64,000 bases of DNA from Gracilibacillus orientalis. GTDB lineage: Bacteria; Bacillota; Bacilli; Bacillales; Amphibacillaceae. This document shows, one piece after another, positions 15,791-25,308 of the stretch. Position numbers and translations under genes: made by a program. Within the stretch, counting starts at the first letter, position 1. Each line of letters opens with the position of its first letter. Below the pieces are notes generated by a model. That model was not told the DNA's origin. It was given only the letters and a program-made list of their open reading frames with translations, and made no database searches. Location: positions 204,602 to 268,601 of the forward strand of contig NZ_FOTR01000005.1 in NCBI RefSeq assembly GCF_900114645.1, given 5' to 3'.

Positions 15791-16702
15791 TTATGATTCT
15801 TCTGTCACTTCATATTCTTTAATCATTTCTTTCAAGTCGGTACCTTCTTGTCTAACGGAAGCGTCCAAATACATGACGGCATATCCAACCGTAAATACAA
15901 TAGATGAAATTAATGAAATGATGTTGGTTAATAAGTGGAATAACACACTGTTTCCTAAAAAGAAAAGTGGAAGTTGTAATATGCTGCTAATAATAGTAGA
16001 AATAATAAGCAACACAATCATTAATCCAAAGAATTTCCATGTTTGTTTTTTTGTTAGTTGCCAACTCTTACCTAAGCCTGGTGCGACTTTATCAAAAAGG
16101 ACTGCAGGTATGTATAAACTCCATCTAATTATAAGTAGTCCTACCCCAATAAATACTCCTAAAGAGAAAAGCATGATAATGCCAAATCCGATAATAGGCA
16201 TATCCATCATCATGAGAGGCACACTAATTAAGGCAATTGCCATAAAACTCAGTAATAGTAAACCAAATAAAATAAGTGAAAAAAGCAGTGTGCTACCAAG
16301 AAGAGGCCAATACCTTGGCAGCGCTTTTCGGATCATTTTTATCGCAATCAAATTATTTCCTTCTCTTGCATATTTGACTGCCCAGGTAATAGCACCTGCG
16401 AGAACGGGTGTGGCAAAAAGGATTAATATATTTACGAAGCCGGTAAGTAAGTCCTCTTGAAAGGATGTGCTGGTGACAGACTCAGCACTTGTAAGTAATT
16501 GGTCAATCAGGTTTTGCCCTGAGTCACCGCTAACAATGAGATCACGGCCGATCAAGCTTAAAATGAAAGCTTGGAGAGCGAATATCGGTACCATTACAAG
16601 AAAAGTAATCATAAATAAAGATTTAAAATTTGATTTAATAATGCGAAAAGTTTGATCTAAAATTTCACCAAATCCTAATGGCTTTGTTATATTTTCATTC
16701 AT
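15791..16702 (-). CDS. Multi-span membrane protein of the MoxR cluster (glycerophosphodiesterase-like membrane domain)
   Basis: The 303-residue protein has about six to seven membrane segments after an N-terminal KPLGFGEILDQTFRIIKSNF, a signature of the membrane domain found at the N-terminus of some glycerophosphoryl diester phosphodiesterases and in stand-alone membrane proteins. No catalytic domain is attached. The C-terminal region has LGKSWQLTKKQTWKFFGLMI. AGGAGG is 12 bases upstream of ATG 16702; a TTG at 16708 is 6 bases from it and is also possible. It is the first gene of the minus-strand cluster ending in DUF58. Confidence 0.7.
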   Translation of the reverse strand: MNENITKPLGFGEILDQTFRIIKSNFKSLFMITFLVMVPIFALQAFILSLIGRDLIVSGDSGQNLIDQLLTSAESVTSTSFQEDLLTGFVNILILFATPVLAGAITWAVKYAREGNNLIAIKMIRKALPRYWPLLGSTLLFSLILFGLLLLSFMAIALISVPLMMMDMPIIGFGIIMLFSLGVFIGVGLLIIRWSLYIPAVLFDKVAPGLGKSWQLTKKQTWKFFGLMIVLLIISTIISSILQLPLFFLGNSVLFHLLTNIISLISSIVFTVGYAVMYLDASVRQEGTDLKEMIKEYEVTEES

Positions 16703-16790
16703 ATCCAATTATAACCTCCTAAATTCAATCATTCATTGCCTATTTTAACATGATTTATGATTTATGGGACAAGAATTTGAAAGGAATTGT

Positions 16791-16823
16791 AAAAAAAAGG
16801 AGGATGAACCAATGTCATCCTCC
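16791..16823 (-). terminator. Terminator of the MFS efflux gene
   Basis: Read on the minus strand, GGAGGATGA pairs with TCATCCTCC and is followed by TTTTTTTT. It lies 5 bases past the MFS stop codon. Confidence 0.9.
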
Positions 16824-16828
16824 AATTT

Positions 16829-18316
16829 CTATACTGCTTTATTGTCTGCTTTATCATTTTGTGATTTGGTTTTCAAGAAAAATGATAAACAGAGACCGAC
16901 AATAGATAATATGGTAGCTATCCAGAATGCACTGTTGTAACCATTAATAGCAGCGCTACTGGCAATATGGTTCATAGCTTCTGCTTCTGATAAACCTTCT
17001 AATGCCGCTTGATCAGGCTGATAATTTGTTGCGGCAGAAGTCATTACAGTAATAAGTATCGCCGTTCCAATCGATGCGGATACTTGCTGCATTGTATTTG
17101 CCATGGCTGTTCCGTGTGGGTGCCATTCCGGTGGTAATTGATTTAAACCGGCTGTCATCACAGGCATCATCACTAAGGAAAGTCCAAACATACGAACTGC
17201 ATAAATGATAACAAGGAAACTGTAAGCTGTATCCATTTCCAAGCTAGTAAATAGGAATGTAGTGACCGTTACAATGGCCATTCCGCTCGTTGCTAACCAT
17301 TTCGCACCAAACTTATCAAACAGCATCCCGGTAATAGGGGACATAACCCCCATCACAATCGCACCTGGAAATAGCATTAGTCCGGATTCCAAAGGAGTAA
17401 ATCCTCTTGTGTTTTGCATATATAATGGCAACATTGTTTCTGCACCAATTAGTGCCATAAGCACGATCATTGTAATGATTAATGATAAGGAGAAAATCGG
17501 ATATTTAAATACACGAAATTCGAGCATCGGACGTTTTAATTTCATTTGACGGATAATAAATAAGGTGATGATAATCGCACCAGCTATGATAATTGCTACT
17601 GCTTGACTATCGATTTGAGCAGCGGCTTCTTCTCCGCCATGTCCACCAGTGATACTACTAAATCCGTATAACAAACCACCAAAGCCAAATGATGATAACA
17701 AAATGGAAAGAATATCAATTTTGGGATAGGTCTGTTCTGTTACATTTTTGACAAAGATCGCTGCTATGATAATAGTGATAATTACGATCGGTAATACAAC
17801 GTAAAATAGCCCTCTCCAAGAGAAAAACTCTAACAGCCATCCAGAAAGAGTTGGTCCGATAGCAGGTGCAAAGGAAATAACAACTCCGGCCATCCCCATT
17901 GCAGCCCCACGTTTTTCTACTGGAAAAATTTTTAACATGACAGTCATCATTAACGGTAACATGATACCGGAACCGGCAGCCTGGATTACCCTTGCTCCCA
18001 ATAACAATTCGAATGTATGGGAAATCGATGCAACAGAGGTCCCTAATGCAAAGATACTTAAGGCAGTTATGAATAACTGCCTGGTCGTAAATCGCTCAAT
18101 TAAAAAGGCGGTTATTGGAATCATTACACCATTTGTTAATAAGAAGGCAGTGGTTAACCATTGTACTTGGCTCTCCCCAATACCAAAATCATTCATAATA
18201 CTTGGCAATGCTGTTGCTAAAAGTGTTTCATTTAATATTCCGACAAAGGCACCAACCAGCATAGCCGCGACGATGGGTACCCTTTTTACTTCTGTCGGAT
18301 TTACATTTTGATTCAT
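16829..18316 (-). CDS. DHA2-family MFS drug efflux transporter (EmrB/QacA type)
   Basis: The 495-residue protein has about 14 hydrophobic segments, as expected for the DHA2 proton-drug antiporters. Motifs include the membrane-1 region GAFVGILNETLLATALPSIM, motif A-like LTNGVMIPITAFLIERFTTR and motif C-like GMAGVVISFAPAIGPTLSGW. It presumably exports lipophilic toxic compounds at the cost of the proton gradient. The ATG follows directly on the stop codon of the TetR gene, with GGGGGC as ribosome site inside that gene. Both are probably made from the TetR-controlled promoter. LmrB is a likely relative, but I do not assign the symbol. Confidence 0.9.
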   Translation of the reverse strand: MNQNVNPTEVKRVPIVAAMLVGAFVGILNETLLATALPSIMNDFGIGESQVQWLTTAFLLTNGVMIPITAFLIERFTTRQLFITALSIFALGTSVASISHTFELLLGARVIQAAGSGIMLPLMMTVMLKIFPVEKRGAAMGMAGVVISFAPAIGPTLSGWLLEFFSWRGLFYVVLPIVIITIIIAAIFVKNVTEQTYPKIDILSILLSSFGFGGLLYGFSSITGGHGGEEAAAQIDSQAVAIIIAGAIIITLFIIRQMKLKRPMLEFRVFKYPIFSLSLIITMIVLMALIGAETMLPLYMQNTRGFTPLESGLMLFPGAIVMGVMSPITGMLFDKFGAKWLATSGMAIVTVTTFLFTSLEMDTAYSFLVIIYAVRMFGLSLVMMPVMTAGLNQLPPEWHPHGTAMANTMQQVSASIGTAILITVMTSAATNYQPDQAALEGLSEAEAMNHIASSAAINGYNSAFWIATILSIVGLCLSFFLKTKSQNDKADNKAV

Positions 18317-19132
18317 TTAAATGCCCCCTTGTTTACACAAACGCTCTAGTCTTAATACGTCTGTCTGAATCATTTCTTCGCCTTTCAAGTAGTGTAGTGA
18401 TACTTCGGCAGTAATGGAATATGGTGAATGGTTATCAATTTCCTGTTCTATTTGTTTCACTACTTTTAAGAGCTTATCTTGATTGTGAAGCTCTTTTTGT
18501 TGAATAGTCGCTCTTAAGTCCTTTAGAACACTATCAAATGTCTCGTTTTGCGTTTCATGTAAAAATGGGTCCAAGTCATCCAGATTGTTAACAATACTAT
18601 TGATGTGATGACTAATCCATTTACTTAGTTGTTGGACGTTAAGTTGGGTTTGCTGAATAAACATATATAAATAATATTCTTTCAGCATACCTTGTAAAAT
18701 AACAACCATATCGGCAAGAAATGGTTTTACCTTCTCTCCATAACACATGTAAAACATTGCTTTATGTTTTTGTGTTAGCGTAACTTGTAGCTCATCCATT
18801 TTTTTATTTATTTGTGGATCCTTTCTTGGTTGAAACTCATTAAACATCACTTGAATAAAAGGCTGATGTTCCATCCATGCGGTCATCTCGTGTTCTATAT
18901 ACGCAGCTAGATCACGGTTTGTTTCCTCTATTTGGTGGGTGCTGTTAATAATTTTACTGTAATGTTCATCAATCATTTCCAGCATTAAATCCCGCTTAGA
19001 AGAAAAATAATTATAGAATCCGCCTTTAGAAATACCTGCCTTTTGTGCTATTTGCTGGACAGATGTTTCATTAAATCCATGATCCGAAAACAGTTTTAAA
19101 GCTGTGTTCATGATGTGCTTTTTTGTATCCAA
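18317..19132 (-). CDS. TetR/AcrR-family regulator of the adjacent efflux pump
   Basis: The N-terminal helix-turn-helix (residues 1-50) is a canonical TetR domain: IMNTALKLFSDHGFNETSVQ, then IAQKAGISKGGFYNYFSSKR. The 220-residue remainder is the ligand-binding and dimer domain, longer than average. The first codon is TTG, behind AGAAGGTGAT; an in-frame TAG lies just upstream, so no longer start is possible. A perfect sigma-A promoter and two palindromic operators precede the gene, and the efflux gene follows with no gap. Autorepression relieved by a pump substrate is the natural reading. Confidence 0.9.
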   Translation of the reverse strand: MDTKKHIMNTALKLFSDHGFNETSVQQIAQKAGISKGGFYNYFSSKRDLMLEMIDEHYSKIINSTHQIEETNRDLAAYIEHEMTAWMEHQPFIQVMFNEFQPRKDPQINKKMDELQVTLTQKHKAMFYMCYGEKVKPFLADMVVILQGMLKEYYLYMFIQQTQLNVQQLSKWISHHINSIVNNLDDLDPFLHETQNETFDSVLKDLRATIQQKELHNQDKLLKVVKQIEQEIDNHSPYSITAEVSLHYLKGEEMIQTDVLRLERLCKQGGI

Positions 19133-19144
19133 TTGATCACCTTC

Positions 19145-19178
19145 TGACTAATCGGTCACTTTAATGACTTTTGAGTCA
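19145..19178. promoter_or_regulatory. Tandem palindromic operators for the TetR regulator
   Basis: TGACTAATCGGTCA (19145-19158) and TGACTTTTGAGTCA (19165-19178) share the pattern TGACYNNNNRGTCA. Their centres are exactly 20 bases apart, two turns of DNA. They lie directly downstream of the -10 element, over the predicted transcription start, so a bound repressor would block initiation. Confidence 0.75.
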
Positions 19179-19186
19179 CGATAATT

Positions 19187-19215
19187 ATTGTATTAAATAT
19201 TAGGCTTAGTGTCAA
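19187..19215 (-). promoter_or_regulatory. Sigma-A promoter of the TetR/MFS operon
   Basis: On the minus strand TTGACA and TACAAT are separated by 17 bases. The predicted start lies near 19180, at the edge of the tandem operators. Confidence 0.85.
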
Positions 19216-19235
19216 CGTATAAGAACTAATCTTTA

Positions 19236-19268
19236 CATTAAAAAAACAATGCTATCATTAGCATTGTT
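19236..19268 (-). terminator. Terminator overlapping the 3' end of pepT
   Basis: AACAATGCTA pairs with TAGCATTGTT around a 4-base loop, and on the minus strand seven T follow. The upstream arm includes the last codons of pepT. Confidence 0.85.
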
Positions 19269-20490
19269 TTGCGAAGCTCTCTGCGATTTTGACAGTTGTT
19301 TCTGTAGCTTTGATCATGTTATCGACGGAAATGTATTCATATTTGCCATGGAAGTTTTCACCACCGGTAAATATATTCGGGGTTGGTAATCCCATGAAGG
19401 AAAGCTGTGAACCATCCGTTCCGCCCCGGATAGGCTGGATTAAAGGCTCTACACCGACTTCTTTCATGGCTTCTGCTGCGATATCTACAATATATTTTAC
19501 AGGTTCAATTTTTTCAGACATGTTATAGTATTGATCCTTCATTTCTAACTGGATACGATTTTCACCATAGTGACTTTGTGCATTTTCTACAATGGAAATG
19601 ATCGATTGCTTTTTCTTATTAAATTTATTCCGGTCATGATCCCGGATAATATAATACAGTTTTGCTTCTTCTACATCACCCTCGAATGAAAGTAGATGGT
19701 AAAAACCTTGATATTCTTCTGTATATTCTGGAGCTTGATCAGCAGGTAATTGTCCTTGAATCTCCATCGCTATTTTTGTAGCATGTATCATTTTTCCTTT
19801 TGCTGTACCTGGATGAACGTTGTTACCGTGCACCGTGATTTTTGCCGCTGCTGCATTAAAGTTTTCGTATTGTAATTCACCTAATGGTCCGCCGTCAATC
19901 GTATAGGCGAGCTGGGCACCAAATTGGTTTACATCAAATTTATGAGGACCACGTCCAATTTCTTCGTCTGGTGTAAAAGCGACTCGTATTGTCCCGTGTG
20001 GGATCTCTGGATTATTAATAAGATATTCTAATGCTGTTATAATTTCTGCAATACCTGCTTTATTGTCAGCACCTAGCAATGTTGTACCATCTGTGGTTAT
20101 TAGCGTGTGATCATGGTAGTTTTCTAATGCTGGGTATTCAGTTGGTGACAGGACAATATTTTTCTCTTTATTTAATAGAATATTTTTTCCGTCATATTGT
20201 TCCACTACTTGTGGTTTGACTGCTTTACCAGTAAAGTCAGTCGCCGTATCTACATGGGCAAGAAATCCGATCACTGGAATTTCTTTATCGATGTTGCTCG
20301 GGAGAGTTGCCATCACATAGGCATTTTCATCGATAGTTACATCCTTCATGCCAATTTCTTTTAATTCTTCTACTAACAAATAAGCCAGATTCCATTGGCC
20401 ATCGGTGGACGGGCAATTCGGGTTACTTTCATCGGATTATGTATCGATTTGTACATATTTACTTAGTCGATCGATTAGTTTCTGTTTCAT
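19258..20490 (-). pseudogene. pepT: Peptidase T, interrupted by an in-frame stop at codon 18
   Basis: This is a tripeptide aminopeptidase of the M20 family. From ATG 20490, behind GGAGGTCAAATC, the frame reads MKQKLIDRLSKYVQIDT, then TAA (20437-20439, minus strand), then [15 protein letters not shown] and the rest of the enzyme, 411 codons in all. Most PepT proteins have a residue such as glutamine at this point, so one CAA-to-TAA change explains the stop. Zinc ligands are intact: [32 protein letters not shown] and [10 protein letters not shown]. The remaining 373-residue frame could only start at an internal TTG (20379) without the first substrate-binding segment. The gene is otherwise undamaged, so the mutation is recent or is a sequencing error. 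Confidence 0.8.
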
Positions 20491-20632
20491 GATTTGACCT
20501 CCGGTTCACGATATGAATAGTTTTACTATTAATCATATCATACTAATGCCAAAGATGATTGACGAGAGATTTTACCAGAAATTATGTATACTAGTAATAA
20601 ATGATCATTAATGTAAATAAAGGAGTCAGCTT

Positions 20633-21661
20633 ATGACGGATAAAATCCATAAACGAAAAAGTGAGCACATAGAGTTAAGTTTAAAAGATGAGGCGTTAAG
20701 TGAAGGCATAACAAATGGTTTTGATCAATATCATTTTCAGCATAATGCTTTACCTGATATCGATTTTGAAGCTATTGATATATCATCCAGCTTTTTTGAC
20801 CAACCACTACGGACACCATTGTTGATTAGTTCAATGACAGGTGGTGCGGAAATGGCTGAGATGATTAATCGAAATCTGGCGATTGCAGCGGAACAACAAG
20901 GATGGATTTTTGCTTTAGGCTCAACCCGGGTGATGTTAGAAAGTGAAAAATTCCGCAAATCGTTTCAAGTAAGAGAATATGCGCCAAACACACCTATTAT
21001 TGCAAATATTGGAGCTGTACAATTGAATTATGGCGTGACAGTCGATCAAGTCAAACAGATTTTAGAGTGGACAGATGCCAATGCATTGGTATTACATTTA
21101 AATACGATTCAAGAAGTGATTCAGGTAGGTGGAGATACGAATTTCAGTAATTTGTTACCAAAGATTGAAAAGCTGATTCAATCGTTATCTGTTCCGGTGG
21201 GGGTGAAAGAAGTCGGTTTTGGAATTGACGGTAAAACGGCAAAGCGATTAACTGATATTGGTGTAGCCTTTATCGATGTTGCTGGAGCAGGAGGTACGTC
21301 ATGGAGTCAAGTAGAGAAATTACGTGCCAAAGAAAAGTTAAAAAGAGAAGCAGCAGAGGCCTTCGCTAGCTGGGGGAATTCCACCGCAACTTGTTTAGAG
21401 GAGGTTGCCAGCATGATCCCTGAACAAAACATTATCGCTAGTGGTGGTATTCGTAATGGTCATCATGTCGCAAAGGCGATTGCATTAGGTGCCAATTATG
21501 CAGGTTTCGCTAGGTCGGTTTTAAAAGAGGCAATTGATTCTGCCGAAAATGTGATAGAATGGATGCAGGTTCGTGAATTAGAATTGCAAATGGTCATGTT
21601 TGGTGTCGGTGCAGCAAACCTACAGTCATTACAAGCAACTGACCGATTACATAAAAGATAG
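20633..21661 (+). CDS. fni: Type 2 isopentenyl-diphosphate isomerase
   Basis: The enzyme converts isopentenyl diphosphate to dimethylallyl diphosphate, using reduced FMN. The 342-residue TIM barrel has the family signatures RKSEHIELSLKD at the N-terminus, ISSMTGGAEMAEMINRNLAI (FMN site), HLNTIQEVIQ around residue 155, VKEVGFGIDGKTA, DVAGAGGTSW and IASGGIRNG near the C-terminus. The loop that usually reads PEGD after HLN..QE reads VGGD here. The ATG follows AAAGGAG. The next gene, a flavoprotein, starts 12 bases downstream, so the two form an operon. Confidence 0.9.
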   Translation: MTDKIHKRKSEHIELSLKDEALSEGITNGFDQYHFQHNALPDIDFEAIDISSSFFDQPLRTPLLISSMTGGAEMAEMINRNLAIAAEQQGWIFALGSTRVMLESEKFRKSFQVREYAPNTPIIANIGAVQLNYGVTVDQVKQILEWTDANALVLHLNTIQEVIQVGGDTNFSNLLPKIEKLIQSLSVPVGVKEVGFGIDGKTAKRLTDIGVAFIDVAGAGGTSWSQVEKLRAKEKLKREAAEAFASWGNSTATCLEEVASMIPEQNIIASGGIRNGHHVAKAIALGANYAGFARSVLKEAIDSAENVIEWMQVRELELQMVMFGVGAANLQSLQATDRLHKR

Positions 21662-21673
21662 AGGTGTATATCC

Positions 21674-22669
21674 ATGGGGGACTATGAACTGTTTGATATC
21701 ACCATTATTGGTGGTGGGACAACAGGTCTATTCGCTACGTATTATGCAAGCATGCGTAATATGAAAGTTAAATTGTTAGAGTCTCAATCTCAATTTGGCG
21801 GTAAAGTAATGCAGTTTTTTCCTGAAAAATTAATTTATGATGTTGGGGGATACCCTGATATTTTAGGCGAAGATTTAGTAGAACAAATGATCAGCCAAGC
21901 TAATCGGCATCAACCTGTGATGTTAACTAATAGATGGATAGAAACAATTGAAAAAGAATCCGATCATTTTATTTTATATACAAGTAATGGGGAACGGCAT
22001 GCTACAAAAGCAATTTTGCTTGCTACAGGCTCAGGCACGTTCCATACGAAAACCCCTGATAATTGGGATACTTTACCTTTCCCGGAATTCCGCAAGCGTG
22101 TTGCTACTAACCTGATGAATCAGGATAAATACCATAATAAAAATGTTGTGATTACTGCTAATAATAAAGTAGGGATGGGCTGGGCATTGCATCTAAAGGA
22201 GACTGCGAAGTCTGTCACGATCGTTAATCCTGATCCGAAATTCCATCAAGTAAAGGAAGAGGATCTAAATCGATTACTAAATAGCTCTGTGCAGGTTTAT
22301 TTGGAGTCCAATATTACAGATATCGATGTGAAGGAAAATCAACTGCAATCAGTAGCGATCCATAAGAAAGAACAGGAAACTATCACTGTTAAAACAGATG
22401 AGTTGCTTACCTATAACGGTTTGGAATTACAGGCAACCCCTCTGGATAACTGGGATGTTGCTACGTATAAAGGACGTATTTCGGTTGAAGGTGATATGGC
22501 AACTAATACACCTGGGATTTTTGCAGCGGGTGATATTGTTCAATATGAGGGCAAAACAAATTTGATTGCATCGGGTTATTCGGAAGCTATTACGGCTATT
22601 AATAAAGCACACCTATTTATCGACCCGCGTGCTACTGAACAATTGTATAGTACAGTTCTTTACCGTTAA
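21674..22669 (+). CDS. YumC/YcgT-like ferredoxin-NADP reductase homologue with a missing NADP loop
   Basis: The 331-residue flavoprotein aligns from memory with Bacillus YumC. The FAD site (DITIIGGGTTGLFATYYA, then LLESQSQFGGKV and YDVGGYPDI) and the C-terminal FAD motif (PGIFAAGDIVQYEGKTNLIA) are intact. The NADP-binding loop, which reads GGGDSAVDWAL in YumC, is replaced by ITANNKVGMGWAL, with the glycine-rich turn gone. The segment TAGNGAF is ATGSGTF. It may therefore take electrons from another donor or no longer be a NADPH reductase. It follows fni by 12 bases and could supply reduced flavin to that FMN enzyme; this is inference. Confidence 0.75.
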   Translation: MGDYELFDITIIGGGTTGLFATYYASMRNMKVKLLESQSQFGGKVMQFFPEKLIYDVGGYPDILGEDLVEQMISQANRHQPVMLTNRWIETIEKESDHFILYTSNGERHATKAILLATGSGTFHTKTPDNWDTLPFPEFRKRVATNLMNQDKYHNKNVVITANNKVGMGWALHLKETAKSVTIVNPDPKFHQVKEEDLNRLLNSSVQVYLESNITDIDVKENQLQSVAIHKKEQETITVKTDELLTYNGLELQATPLDNWDVATYKGRISVEGDMATNTPGIFAAGDIVQYEGKTNLIASGYSEAITAINKAHLFIDPRATEQLYSTVLYR

Positions 22670-22679
22670 TGGAAGGGGG

Positions 22680-23207
22680 TTAATCGACCACATCTTCCGG
22701 TCTTTTCCCCCATTTTAATTCTCTTATACTTAGGCCAAAGTCCATTTGTAAGTGTGGATAATCTTTAAAACGGGTAAAATCGCCACCCCAGGAAAATCCT
22801 AAATCCTTAGCAATTTTCACCACTTCCATCCAGTCACTTTCGCCGTTTTGGTTACCGTCATATTCTAAATCCCAAATGATGTTATTTTCACTTGTTTGTA
22901 AGGCAAAATCTATAGCTAGCCCATAATTATGATAGGACTCTCCTCCTTTTGCATACGTTACAATTGTTCCTTCCGTCTCCCTTCCTTGCTGATAAATTGC
23001 ATTTTGCTCTGTTGCTGAACGAAAGCTGTCAGTAATGATTATCGAAATTCCGATTTCATCTGTCTTTCTTACCAATTCTTCTTTTTTCTCTTCCACGATT
23101 GGATGTAATTCTGTCGGCATTGGTCGATTGCTATATGTTTGATATTGAAAAAATAAGTAACAAATGACAATAATAAACAACAAGACTAAAATTGTGCGAA
23201 TTTTCAT
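22680..23207 (-). CDS. cwlK: Peptidoglycan L-Ala-D-Glu endopeptidase, M15 family
   Basis: The protein has an N-terminal membrane anchor (about residues 4-22) and an M15/VanY-type zinc peptidase domain. Conserved elements are SFRSATEQNAIYQQGR, SYHNYGLAIDFAL (zinc His and Asp), and YDGNQNGESDW, then WGGDFTRFKDYPHLQMD, with the final zinc histidine in PHLQ. It resembles B. subtilis CwlK (YcdD), which cuts between L-Ala and D-Glu of cell-wall peptides. I chose ATG 23207 (175 residues), 7 bases after GAGGAG, over an upstream in-frame ATG at 23294. The stop is 10 bases from the convergent flavoprotein stop. Confidence 0.85.
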   Translation of the reverse strand: MKIRTILVLLFIIVICYLFFQYQTYSNRPMPTELHPIVEEKKEELVRKTDEIGISIIITDSFRSATEQNAIYQQGRETEGTIVTYAKGGESYHNYGLAIDFALQTSENNIIWDLEYDGNQNGESDWMEVVKIAKDLGFSWGGDFTRFKDYPHLQMDFGLSIRELKWGKRPEDVVD

Positions 23208-23306
23208 TTTTTTCTCCTCTATTTTTAAGTACGAATTATTCCGTATTTTATAAATATATGATACTATATCATTATTGAGATGTAGAGACATCATTTCTCA
23301 AACTAA

Positions 23307-23321
23307 ATTTTACAGAAAATT
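23307..23321 (+). promoter_or_regulatory. CodY-like box upstream of ilvD
   Basis: ATTTTACAGAAAATT matches 13 of 15 positions of AATTTTCWGAAAATT. It lies 58 bases upstream of the ilvD start. ilv genes are classical CodY targets, so repression by branched-chain amino acids and GTP is likely. Confidence 0.55.
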
Positions 23322-23378
23322 ATAAATTGAAAGAATTCTGGTATTTAAACTAGAAAATATAGTGGGAGGCATATTGGA

Positions 23379-25070
23379 ATGGGGAAGGACTTACGTATCA
23401 AAAGTAATGTGTTTGATGATTCAAAACGCGCTCCGAACCGTGCAATGTTACGGGCTGTGGGGGTAACAGATGAAGATTTTAAAAAGCCAATGATCGGTGT
23501 AGCGAGTACATGGAGTGAGGTAACACCGTGTAACGTTCACATAGATGATCTGGCAATTAGTGCTAAAGAAGGTGCCCGAGAAGCTGGCGGTGTGCCAATG
23601 ATTTTCAATACGATCACGGTTTCAGATGGTATTTCCATGGGTACTTCGGGAATGCGTTATTCCCTTCCAAGTCGTGATGTGATTGCAGATTCGATTGAAA
23701 CAGTAGTAGGAGCAGAGAACCTCGATGGTTATGTTGCAATTGGTGGATGTGATAAGAATATTCCTGGTTGTTTAATTTCTATTGCTCGTTCTGATGTTCC
23801 AGCTGTTTTTGTATATGGTGGAACGATTTCGCCAGGATACCGAAATGGACAAAAATTAGATCTTGTATCTGTTTTTGAAGGGGTAGGTAAACACAATAAC
23901 GGTGATATCGATGATGAAGAATTAAGAGGAATTGAGTGTGCAGCATGCCCAGGAGCTGGTTCTTGCGGTGGTATGTACACAGCAAATACAATGGCAACAG
24001 CAGTAGAAGCACTTGGTATGAGTTTACCGGGAAGCTCTTCTAACCCTGCGGAATATCCTGAAAAATCACAAGATTGCCGTGAAGCAGGGGAAGCTGTTTA
24101 TAAACTTCTCGAAAAAGGTATCTATCCAAAAGATATTTTAACGAAAAAAGCATTCGAAAATGCAATAACTGCTGTAATGGCATTAGGTGGATCAACAAAT
24201 GCTGTGCTTCATTTATTAGCGATTGCTAATGCAGCAGAAGTAGATTTAACGATTGATGACTTTAATCGTATTCAAGAAAAAGTTCCTCATTTAGCAGACT
24301 TGAAGCCGAGTGGTAAATATGTAATGGAAGATTTACATAAAATTGGTGGGGTTCCAGCTGTAATGCGTCTATTATTAGATAATGGATTCTTACATGGTGA
24401 CTGTTTAACTGTTACTGGTAAAACCATTGCAGAAAATTATGCAGATTCGGTAGTGCTTTCAGATGATCAGGACATCATTCATCCATTAAGTAATCCATAT
24501 CGTGCAGATGGACCATTAATCGTATTAAAAGGTAACCTTTCACCAAGTGGCGCAGTAGCGAAAGTGTCAGGTGTAAAAGTAAAACGTCATAGTGGGCCGG
24601 CACGTGTGTTTAATAATGAAGAAGAAGCAACAAATGCTGTAATGAATAACGAGATTAATGAAGGAGACGTGTTAATCATCCGTTACGTTGGTCCAAAAGG
24701 TGGACCAGGTATGCCAGAAATGCTTTCCATTTCTGCGATCTTAGTTGGTAAAGGATTAGGTCAGAAAGTAGCATTATTAACGGATGGTCGTTTCTCTGGT
24801 GGTACACATGGTCTGGTAGTTGGTCATATTGCCCCAGAAGCACAAACAGGTGGACCGATCGCTTTCCTAGAAGAAGGAGATATGGTAACTATCGATTCAG
24901 AGAAAAAAGAAATTTCGATGGACGTTTCTGATGAAGAATTAGAAAAACGTCGTGCTAACTGGAAAGCACCGGAGCTATACAAACGTGGTATATTAGGAAA
25001 ATATGCACACAACGTATCTTGCTCATCAGAAGGTGGCGTAACAGACTTTATCAATCGAACGGATCAATAA
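23379..25070 (+). CDS. ilvD: Dihydroxy-acid dehydratase
   Basis: The enzyme dehydrates 2,3-dihydroxy-isovalerate and 2,3-dihydroxy-3-methylvalerate to the keto acid precursors of valine, leucine and isoleucine. The 563-residue protein has the iron-sulfur cysteines in [11 protein letters not shown] and [20 protein letters not shown], plus the C-terminal signatures [11 protein letters not shown] and [14 protein letters not shown]. Length matches the family. The ATG is preceded by GGGAGG. The gene stands alone, with no ilvBHC neighbours, and has its own terminator and CodY-like box. Confidence 0.97.
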   Translation: MGKDLRIKSNVFDDSKRAPNRAMLRAVGVTDEDFKKPMIGVASTWSEVTPCNVHIDDLAISAKEGAREAGGVPMIFNTITVSDGISMGTSGMRYSLPSRDVIADSIETVVGAENLDGYVAIGGCDKNIPGCLISIARSDVPAVFVYGGTISPGYRNGQKLDLVSVFEGVGKHNNGDIDDEELRGIECAACPGAGSCGGMYTANTMATAVEALGMSLPGSSSNPAEYPEKSQDCREAGEAVYKLLEKGIYPKDILTKKAFENAITAVMALGGSTNAVLHLLAIANAAEVDLTIDDFNRIQEKVPHLADLKPSGKYVMEDLHKIGGVPAVMRLLLDNGFLHGDCLTVTGKTIAENYADSVVLSDDQDIIHPLSNPYRADGPLIVLKGNLSPSGAVAKVSGVKVKRHSGPARVFNNEEEATNAVMNNEINEGDVLIIRYVGPKGGPGMPEMLSISAILVGKGLGQKVALLTDGRFSGGTHGLVVGHIAPEAQTGGPIAFLEEGDMVTIDSEKKEISMDVSDEELEKRRANWKAPELYKRGILGKYAHNVSCSSEGGVTDFINRTDQ

Positions 25071-25083
25071 GAATAATGATTTC

Positions 25084-25120
25084 AACACGCGTTTCATCTT
25101 TGATGAGACGCGTGTTTTTT
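25084..25120 (+). terminator. Terminator of ilvD
   Basis: ACACGCGTTTCATC pairs with GATGAGACGCGTGT and is followed by TTTTTT. Confidence 0.92.
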
Positions 25121-25308
25121 AGCATGTAGAGATAGGATGGACAAAAATGAGCGAAACGGAGAAAAGGTGTCTATGAATAGCAAGGTGAGGAACAAAAAAA
25201 GGGAATCGACAAATGTTATCCTTCACATTTTATAATCGATGAAACAGTCTAAACCCTTTTCAACAAAAGATAAATCGCAAATAAGCTATACCGAAGTTGT
25301 CGAAATTG

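Noticed and set aside
25168..25234. 20-codon frame behind GGAGAAAAGGTG
   Set aside because: Very short, no recognisable composition, and in a promoter-containing gap; only the ribosome-like site supports it.
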